Made by a program: the position numbers and the translations under genes. The notes below the pieces were generated by a model. That model saw nothing but the letters and a program-made list of their open reading frames with translations, had not been told where the DNA came from and searched no databases. Positions 56,337 to 64,000 of a DNA stretch of 64,000 nucleotides are shown here, piece by piece (the stretch's first letter is position 1; each line of letters opens with the position of its first letter). This DNA comes from Prinia subflava (taxonomy: Eukaryota; Chordata; Aves; Passeriformes; Cisticolidae), in NCBI RefSeq assembly GCF_021018805.1, contig NW_026960613.1, positions 1,426,001 through 1,490,000 on the forward strand, given 5' to 3'.

Positions 56337-59183
56337 TTGAAGGGGGAAGGGGATACAGCTGGGCTATCTGGAAGCAGACCCAAGGGTGACAAACCTGAAT
56401 TAGGGGTGAAAGCAGCAGCCAAGCTGAGGTGCATGTACACCAATGCACGCAGCATGGGTAACAAACAAGAAGAGCTGGAAGCCATGGTGCAGCAGCAGTG
56501 CTATGATGTAGTTGCCATCACAGAAATGTGGTGGGACAGCTCACATAGCTGGAGCACTGCACTGGATGGCTACAAACTCTTCAGAAGAGATAGGAACGGG
56601 AGAAGAGGTGGAGGGGTGGCCCTTTATATTAGGGAGGATTTTGATGCTATGAGTGTTGAAATTAATGATGATGAAATTGAATGTCTGTGGGTAAGAATTA
56701 AGAGGAAGGCCAACAAGGCTGATATGCTGCTGGGAGTCTGCTATGGTCCACCCAACCAGGAAGAAGAGGTGGACAACTTATTCTATAAGCAGCTGGAAAC
56801 TGTTTCAAGATCATCAGCCCTTGTTCTTGTAGGTGGCTTCAACCTGCCAGACATCTGCTGGGAACTTAATACAGCAGAAAAAAGGCAGTCCAGGAAATTT
56901 TTAGAGTGTATGGAGGAGAACTTTTTGTCACAGCTGGTGGGTGAGCCCACCGGGGAGGGACTGTGTTAGATCTGTTGTTTGTAAATAGAGATGGGCTGGT
57001 GGGAGATGTGGTGATTGGAGGCCAGTTGGGGAACAGTGATCCCAAAATTATAGAACTCTTGATAACTGGTGAAGTCAGGAGGAATAGCAATAAGACTTCT
57101 ACACTGGACTTTCGGAGGGCAGACTTTGGCCTATTTAGGAGGATTATCCAAAGAGTTCCTTGGAAAGCAGTCCTTAAAAACAAAGGAGTTCAGGAAAGGT
57201 GGACGTGCTTCAAAACAGAGATCTTGAGGGCACAGGAACAGACTGTCCCTGTGTGACGAAAGAGGAGCCCAGAAGGCAAACGTCCAGCCTGGCTGGGCAT
57301 GGAGGTTTTGAAGGAACTTAGGAACAAAAAGAGGATGTATCATTTTTGGAAGGAAGGTCAGGTCTCTTGGGAAATATTTAAGGGGGCTACTAGAATATGT
57401 AGGAAAAGAATTAGGGAAGACAAAGCTCAGTTTGAACTTAGAATGGCAACTTTTGTAAAGGATAATAAGAAATGTTTTTACAAATATATTAATGATAAAA
57501 GGAGGGGTAAGACCAACCTTTGTCCTTTATTAGATGCAGGAGGGAACTTAGTAACTGTAGATGAGGAGAAGGCAGAGGTGCTTAATGCCTTCTTTGCCTC
57601 AGTTTTTAGTGGGAAGACCAGCCTTCAGGACAATTGTCCTCTTGAGTTGGTAAATGGTGTCAGGGAGCTGAATGGTCCCCCCGTTATTCAGGAGGAGGCA
57701 GAGAACTGTTGAGATGTTTGGATATTCATAAATCTATGGGCCCAGATGGGATCCATCCCAGGGTGATGAGGGAGCTGGCAGATGTGCTTGCAAAGCCACT
57801 CTCCATCATTCACCAACAGTCCTGGTTCACTGGTGAGGTTCCAGATGACTGGAAGCTGGTCAATATGACACCCATCCACAAAGAGGGTAGGAAGGAGGAT
57901 CCTGGTAGTTATAGGCCAGGTAACCTGACCTCAGCCCCTGGTACAGTTATGGAGCAGTTTATATTGAGTATTACCATGCAGCACTTATAGGATGGCCAGG
58001 GTATCAAACCCAGCCAGTATGGGTTTAGGAGGGATAGGTTATATTTGACCAACCTGGTCTCCTTTTATGACCAAGTAACCCACCTGGTGGATGCAGGAAA
58101 GGCTGTGGATGTTGTCTATTTGGACTTCAGCAAGGCCTTTGACACTGTCTCCCACAGCATACTCCTAGATAAGCTGGCAGCCCACAGCTTGGACAGGAGC
58201 ACTCTTTGCTGGGTTAGGAACTGGCTGGATGGCTGAGCCCAGAGAGTGGTGGTGAACGGTGCTGCATCCAGCTGACGCCCAGTGACCTGTGGTGTTCCTC
58301 AAGAATCTGTGCTGGGGCCAGTTTTATTGAATATCTTCAGTGATGACATGGATGAGGGTACTGAGTCTTTAATTTGTAAATTTGCAGATGACACTAAGTT
58401 GGGAGCGTGTGTTGATCTGTTGGAAGGTAGGAGGGCTCTGCAGAGAGACCTGGAATGGTTGGATGGATGGGCAGAGTCCTATAAGATGAAGTTTAATAAG
58501 TCCAAGTGCCGAGTCCTGCATTTTGGCCACAAAAACCCCCTGCAACATTATAGGCTGGGGACGGTGTGGCTGGACAGTGCTCAGGCAGAAAAAGACCTGG
58601 GGGTAGTGGTCGACAGCCGGCTGAACATGAGCCAGCAGTGTGCCCTGGTGGCCAAGGCGGCCAATGGCCTCCTGGCCTGTATCAGGAACAGTGTGGCCAG
58701 CAGGAGCAGGGAGGTCATTCTTCCCTTGTACACGGCACTGGTGAGGCCGCACCTTGAGTACTGTGTCTAGTTCTGGGCCCTTCAGTTTAGGAAGGACATT
58801 GAGGCACTTGAGCGCATCCAGAGGAGGGCAACGAAGCTGGTGAGGGGCTTGGAACACAAGCCTTATGAGGAACAGCTGAGGGAGCTGGGGTTGTTTAGCC
58901 TGGAGAAAAGGAGACTCAGAGGTGACCTTATCACTCTCTACAACTTCCTGAAAGGTGGTTGTAGTCAGGTGGGGGTTGGTCTCTTTCTCCGGGCAACAAC
59001 TGACAGAACGAGAGGAGACAGTCTCAAGCTGCATCAAGGAAAATATAAGTTGGATATTAGGAAGAAGTTTTTCACAGAGAGTGTAATAAAGTACTGGAAT
59101 GGCCTGCCTGGGGAGGTGGTGGAGTCGCCATCCCTGGATGTGTTTACAAAAAGACTGGCTGTGGCACTCAGTGCCATGGTTTG
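56337..59183 (+). pseudogene. CR1 ORF2 (endonuclease and reverse transcriptase)
   Basis: The endonuclease domain comes first: RCMYTNARSMGNKQEELE, DVVAITEMWW, GGGVALYIRED, GVCYGPPNQ and LVGGFNLPDICW, which follow the apurinic endonuclease order (the usual GDFN is GGFN). RT follows: [61 protein letters not shown] and the catalytic FADDTKLG near 58380. It ends with [11 protein letters not shown] at TGA 59181-59183. Frameshifts near 56955 and 57705 and stops at 57254, 57988, 58234, about 58273 and 58768 disable it. The enzyme would nick the target and copy CR1 RNA. Confidence 0.92.
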
Positions 59184-59239
59184 AGGTGTTAGAGCATGGG
59201 TTGGACTTGATGATCTTGAAGGTCTCTTCCAACCTACTA

Positions 59240-59264
59240 ATTCTGTGATTCTGTGATTCTGTGA
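59240..59264 (+). repeat. CR1 3' terminal octamer repeat
   Basis: Three ATTCTGTG units plus A, the diagnostic CR1 3' end. Confidence 0.95.
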
Positions 59265-61163
59265 CGTACTTAGTCCTACACGTGTATACACAGTTCCCCT
59301 GTGTACATACAAGCACACATATGCTTTATTATGTGAGCAGGCTATACAGACAGTACAGAACAAGAATTTCAGTTCAACTTAATGCATTTAAAGATTTCTC
59401 CTTAAAAATAGTACTAATGTGAACAGGTTAATTTATAAAGAAATCTGTTTAAATGGAGTGAAATGTATTCACTATAACTGTACAGGAACATAAAGCATGA
59501 TGTATTATGTTTTATTTTACACCTTAAAAGAATAGCAGCAGCATGAATTTCCAGCAAGAATTCCTTTAGAAGTGTAGAGCAGTTCATATTGTCTGTGTTG
59601 AATTCTTCAATATGCATCTTATACTGACCACAGTATGTACGAGCTTTTGAAACACATTTATTAATTTCAACAGTAAATACTGTAGATCTCAGTCTGGAGT
59701 TTCATTGTGTTCATGTATAGTTGAGAGACCTTTCTTTTTTGCACTTTGGACTTAGAAAAATTCTGTACAAATTATAATGTTAAATAATTCAAAGTATAAT
59801 GTGGAGGAGAGGTGAACTGAGAGACTTAAATCTTTAAACAGTACATAATTCATTCTAACAATTTAGAAAGACTTGCCTTCATCAATTTCTTCAGTAATTT
59901 AATCAGTCTTCCAAATAAACACATAGAGGAAAATGCGTTGCACAGTCATCCTTGTGTAAATACCTGCAAATCACTATAGACAAAACATCACCAAGTTGTA
60001 AAGCCATTAAAAATACATCACAGCATGGCAAATTGTCAAGTAGTTATACATCGACTACTGTGTAATGCCGATCTGATCCCCAGTCTCAGAAAGCAAAGCG
60101 TCACTTTAAGATATAGCAAATTGCCTCACATCTCTCTTCACAAGCAAAAGTTGCCAAAAGAGAAATGCTGGCAAAGACGTTCCACAGATCTGAAGTGCCT
60201 TTATCTATCCTTCGAGAGAGAATTCTCCCAGTCTTTGGATATTAGAGCAATCTATGCTAGCAAGAAGGAAGGTAAAGGCAGCAGGTGGATTTTCCTGCAG
60301 ATGGGAGCAACAGAGGGCTTAGTCTTGGGCTGCTGCTGCTGCTGCTGTGGCTGGTAGGGGCAGATCGCTTGATCACTCATGCATATCAAGAACCATGCAT
60401 ACTTGACATTTCTCATGACATCATCATTACCTTTGTCTTCTGTGGTCCAGGACATCTGATCTTGCTGGGCTGGTCCACATTTTGGCACTAAAGGTCCTCC
60501 AATGATGCCACTTTTCTCCTTTCAGACCAGGGGCAGCAGCAAGCCAGCAAGACTGCTTCTTCCCAGTTCTAGGAGTCCTGAGAAAGCAAGGCTCTTCCCC
60601 CCCAGAAAACACACATACATGCAAGATATTTACAGTTGATTTGCCACCGTTTGGTAAAAATCTCTATACCATGCATAATCTACAGGGATCAGGAGCTGGA
60701 TCCTCAAATCATCTTGTCACTTTTTACTGAAATGTGATTTTTTTTTTATTCCTTACACTGTGCTGGAAATTGCTGATGGTTTTACATCTTTATAGAGTCT
60801 AAAGAGTCTTTCGTGAGGCTGAAGCAATTTATAATGCAAATAGAAGCTTATGAAGGGATGAATGCTTTTTCAGTCTTATCACATCTTGATACACCTTAAT
60901 AGCTGGGTTTTTTTCTGCTATTAATGGTTGAATTGTTGGCTATCCCTGCTGGAAATTATTGACTGAAAAAAAAAGTTCGTAATAAACTTTGAAGTCAACA
61001 GACCTCTTTTGGATGTTATTAGCTGAGCATGCACACATACAGACACACACATCAGGTCACAATTGCATAAAAGGATGACTGTTTTAAAGCAGCACTGGTA
61101 CTATTGGAGGAAACTGCACATCTATAAAAAACAAAAATTGGATTCTAGCAAGGAAAGTTAGAG
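59265..61163. other. Host non-coding DNA upstream of mir-9-2
   Basis: AT-rich. A short CTG run lies at 60331-60350. No coding exon recognised. It may be part of the primary transcript of mir-9-2. Confidence 0.5.
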
Positions 61164-61178
61164 GGAAGTGAGTTGTTA

Positions 61179-61201
61179 TCTTTGGTTATCTAGCTGTATG
61201 A
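61179..61201 (+). ncRNA. Mature miR-9-5p
   Basis: 23 nt starting TCTTTGGTTATC and ending GTATGA; identical to the conserved vertebrate form as far as I recall it. Confidence 0.95.
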
Positions 61202-61215
61202 GTGTTTTGGTCTTC

Positions 61216-61237
61216 ATAAAGCTAGATAACCGAAAGT
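61216..61237 (+). ncRNA. Mature miR-9-3p (miR-9*)
   Basis: 22 nt starting ATAAAGCTAG and ending CGAAAGT; matches the conserved form. Confidence 0.93.
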
Positions 61238-61250
61238 AAAAACTCCTTCA

Positions 61251-64000
61251 AGATCATCATACACCGTGTGAAAATGAAAGACTGCTGCAAGAGACAGTAA
61301 AAAATAACCTAAACACATAAACAAACAAAACCCCAAGAAAGGTCAGCAATTCTATTGAATCAACATTTTTATAGCTAAAGGTGGGAGTGGAGGGAATTAA
61401 ATAGCATACTTAGTGCAAAATATGAAATTATCAGATGCTAAATGCTGCAACAAAGAAATGGTATCAGTGGAAAACATTGCATGTACAACTACTGATGTTA
61501 AATAAATAAAGAGAAATCCAGACCAGTTAATGTTTAACTGAGCTGAGATTATTTTGTTTGAAAATTATTTAGAAATGCTGTTTCATTTTGCAAAATTATT
61601 CATTGCAATGAAATGGCTTTAAAAATAAAGCTGGTAGTTGGTTAGGGTGATGATGATAGTTGCTGTTGGTGGTGATGATACAGTGTGGACTGAACTGGAA
61701 AAAAAATGAGTCTGCCTTCATCTTAGACAAAACATTGAGGGATTTATTTCAAATAACATGAAACCAGGTTTTCAAAAAAAGTTTACACTGAAGTGTAGGC
61801 AAGCTTAATTTATAGCTACCGAGAACTTGGTGCAACTGCACAAGGATGAAAAAAGTGTTGGCTGGTTTTTATTCTTCTGTTCAAAATGTGAGCACAGATG
61901 CTTCTCAGTTCTGAGAATGTTTCCTTGAGGAGGCTACTGAAGCAGAAGGACATGATGGGGATGAAATCGCCTCCTCCCTCGTCAGTCTTAAAAATGTTCT
62001 GCCTTACTCTGTGCCTAGCATTGGAAATGAAAGTGACATTTACTCAAAAAATCCACGTGTGTGCCTCCACTCTTTTTGTTTAAGGATGATCAGATTTATC
62101 TAGGAAACAGTTCTGGCATCCCAAACTGGAACAATTAGGACTTATATAGACCTGACAGAAATGGGAAGGGGGTGGGAAAGCTGACGGTCTGTCTTGCCTA
62201 ATTGATTCAGTTAAACGACCTGCAGGAGATGTGAACGGCTGGGCACTCCCATTCCCACGCTCAGGGCAAGTGGCAATTCCATGCCTCGGCAACCTGTGAC
62301 AGACAGCTCTGCTGGGGACTGCAGAATGAAAAACCTCTCAAGTGCACTATACCATACTCATCTCCCTTGCCTCCACAAGTGGAGGTATTTCCCACCCACA
62401 GCCATCTGCAGGTTCCCAAGTGAGAACACTAACTGCTCTGTGGCTGCACATTGTCTCTGTTAATTCTGGAACCTCAGTACAAGCTCCTTGGGAGCGAGTT
62501 TCACTTTTTTCCTTGGCCCAAGTATTGTGGATTATTTAGGAGAGGCAAGGCAACCTGGGAGGTGTGGCTATGGAGACTGTGCCTCTCTTCCTTGATGGAA
62601 AAAAATAGCTGACATAATGTGTTCACCCTGCAAACATTTGATGGGTTTTAATAAACGCTTGTTTGGGTGCTATTCATATTTATCATTATTGCAGTTTAGG
62701 CATCTTTTACAGTGAAACTGAGCAGGTTTAATTTTAAAGGGCAACATTTTCCTTTGAATTCAACCTAAACATCTTTCCACAAGCAGACGTGTCTAATATG
62801 ATCTTAGAAATTGAACATCTCTAAGGTAGATTAAAATAAGATCAGAGATAAGGGAACAATTGTCAACATTCTTCATAAATTAAAGGATTGACTTTGTACA
62901 GGCTGTTTGTTTGTAGGTTTGGTGTTCTGAAAGGATTTTTCAATTTTTTTATTTTTTCAATTTTTACTTATGAATAGGATGACACAAAATACTGTTTGGG
63001 TGTTTATAATGGAAATACTTACCTTTACATCACATACTCTGAGAGGAAGGAAGCAGAGAACCATCAAACAGGTCCTAGAAACAAGACATGCACTGTTGAT
63101 TTAAAATAAATAATTAAGCCTCCAAAGTAATCTCATCTTCCCTGTAGTTCCAAATATATTCTATAGGATTTTTAAGGCTTACTTGGTGGCTTTTTTACCA
63201 AAATTCAGCTAGTACCCCAGCCAATCTGTATTTACATGAATTCCCCCATTAGCTGCTGTACACATGCCAAAGTTTTACTACTGTAGTGACTGATGAGAAG
63301 CCCCTTGTTTATTTACATTTGAAACACTGTATATGCAACCAGTACCAGTCTTTCATTTTGAGTGCCTGTATGCCTTTCATTTACTTCTATCCAGAGTTGC
63401 TACTTACCTAGAGTGATTGTCTACGACAATTAATATTTACATTACAAAGTATGTGGTTTTCTTTCTGAAAGGCCTTCAGTTAAGTCAATAAACTGTTTTC
63501 TGGGGAAACCTGTTTACTCAGGCATCCAACGGAGTAAATTAACTTAAGCTTTTGCTTGCATCTCTGTATTATATTATTATATATTGTATATATATTGTAT
63601 ATATATGTATTATAATATTATAATTGTGTTACCCATTTTAATATTAAATTGATTTGTACCATATTGAAGTTACACGTCTATAAATTAATAAAACACTACT
63701 ATTATTACTTCTACTAATTATATCATTGTTATTGTTGCTATTATTTTTCCTTCATTGCTTAGAAGCAAAATGCTCCATCTGCAAATCTGACTTGGGAAAA
63801 GAGAGCATGTTAAAATGTAGCATGCTCTCCAAGTTTATGCTTGCCTCATGTAACAAATAATGTTATACAAAATTATCTATCTGTAAATTGCTGTTTCCTT
63901 AGAACTTGTAAAAAAATCCTAACAATCTACATCTTTAAAGAAAAAGAAGTGTAAATATCAGTTGAGCAGTCCTTTTAAGGCTAATTTTAGCACTAGGAAA
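61251..64000. other. Host non-coding DNA downstream of mir-9-2
   Basis: AT-rich with no coding motif. A TATA-type simple stretch lies at 63566-63625. May include the 3' part of the miR-9 host transcript. Confidence 0.5.

Larger units (their letters stand above)
48505..59264 (+). mobile_element. Near full-length CR1 LINE, split by a class III provirus
   Basis: A GC-rich 5' untranslated region (about 48505-48770) precedes ORF1, the provirus (49422-55917), the rest of ORF1, ORF2 and a 3' end of three ATTCTGTG units. Without the provirus and its duplication the LINE is about 4.3 kb. Most avian CR1 copies are severely 5' truncated, so a copy retaining its 5' region is uncommon. The left edge is approximate. 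Confidence 0.9.
61164..61250 (+). ncRNA. MIR9-2: mir-9-2 microRNA precursor
   Basis: An 87-nt hairpin. The 5' arm contains the miR-9 seed CTTTGG and continues GTTATCTAGCTGTATGA; the 3' arm is ATAAAGCTAGATAACCGAAA. The arms pair through GGTTATCTAGCT and AGCTAGATAACC. The loop GTGTTTTGGTCTTC and the flanks (GGAAGTGAGTTGTT and AAAAACTCCTTCA) are those of mir-9-2 rather than mir-9-1 or mir-9-3; against the human precursor as I recall it, I see only two substitutions, one in the flank and one in the loop. miR-9 is a deeply conserved regulator of neural progenitors. In mammals this copy lies in the lncRNA LINC00461. It is the only host gene recognised in the window. Confidence 0.97.

Noticed and set aside
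58369..59316. 315-codon minus-strand open frame
   Set aside because: Antisense shadow of CR1 ORF2 RT; the plus strand has clear RT motifs.
60331..60350. CTG repeat as a possible unstable triplet
   Set aside because: Only a handful of units; ordinary variation.
1..64000. CRISPR arrays, operons or bacterial promoters
   Set aside because: Retroelement, LINE and microRNA content show vertebrate DNA; no regularly spaced repeats.
1..64000. tRNA or rRNA genes
   Set aside because: No cloverleaf with A and B boxes or rRNA stretch was recognised by eye; primer sites complementary to tRNA ends are not tRNA genes.

Overview
The window reads as bird nuclear DNA: a non-coding host locus packed with transposable elements. 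The avian assignment rests on a near full-length CR1 LINE ending in three ATTCTGTG units, and on class I, II and III endogenous retroviruses (ERVs) and LTRs of types common in birds. No host protein-coding exon could be supported. The one host gene recognised is a microRNA precursor at 61164-61250 that matches mir-9-2, with both miR-9 arms intact. In mammals MIR9-2 lies in a long non-coding RNA (LINC00461) in a gene desert near MEF2C and TMEM161B. That region corresponds to the avian Z chromosome, so this window is probably from Z or, given the ERV load, a W gametolog. The chromosome call is inference.

Layout. 1-893: end of a class II ERV integrase split by a solo LTR. 1798-20106: one nest. 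A CTTT microsatellite was split by a class III (ERVL-like) provirus (1951-19969, +). Its gag was split by a full class II provirus (3990-15902, -), flanked by TCAACC duplications. The class II gag was split by a roughly 1.06-kb LTR-like insert (11869-13578), which was split in turn by a 647-bp LTR (12875-13521). Further solo LTRs sit in the class II env and gag and in the class III protease-RT and RNase H regions. 20540-21437: an LTR holding another solo LTR. 21442-25655: AT-rich unique DNA with one solo LTR. 25656 to about 33700: a class I provirus with 5' LTR, gag, pol and env but no visible 3' LTR. 33760-46840: host non-coding DNA with several CpG-richer islands and a compact CRE/octamer motif cluster, a plausible promoter zone for the miR-9 host transcript. 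46844-47465: solo LTR. 48505-59264: a CR1 LINE whose ORF1 is split by a young class III provirus (49422-55917). 59265-64000: host DNA carrying mir-9-2.

All retroviral genes except possibly the gag of the younger class III copy are broken by stops, frameshifts, insertions or deletions. The two class III copies share a gag and pol in one frame divided by a single TAG, a hydrophobic Gag N-terminus, no zinc knuckle and no env. The younger copy has two 539-bp LTRs that read as identical, although its own polymerase and integrase are broken, so it was probably mobilised in trans. Boundaries were set by reading target-site duplications (TSDs) by eye. Family names come from protein motifs and LTR structure, not from a database search.
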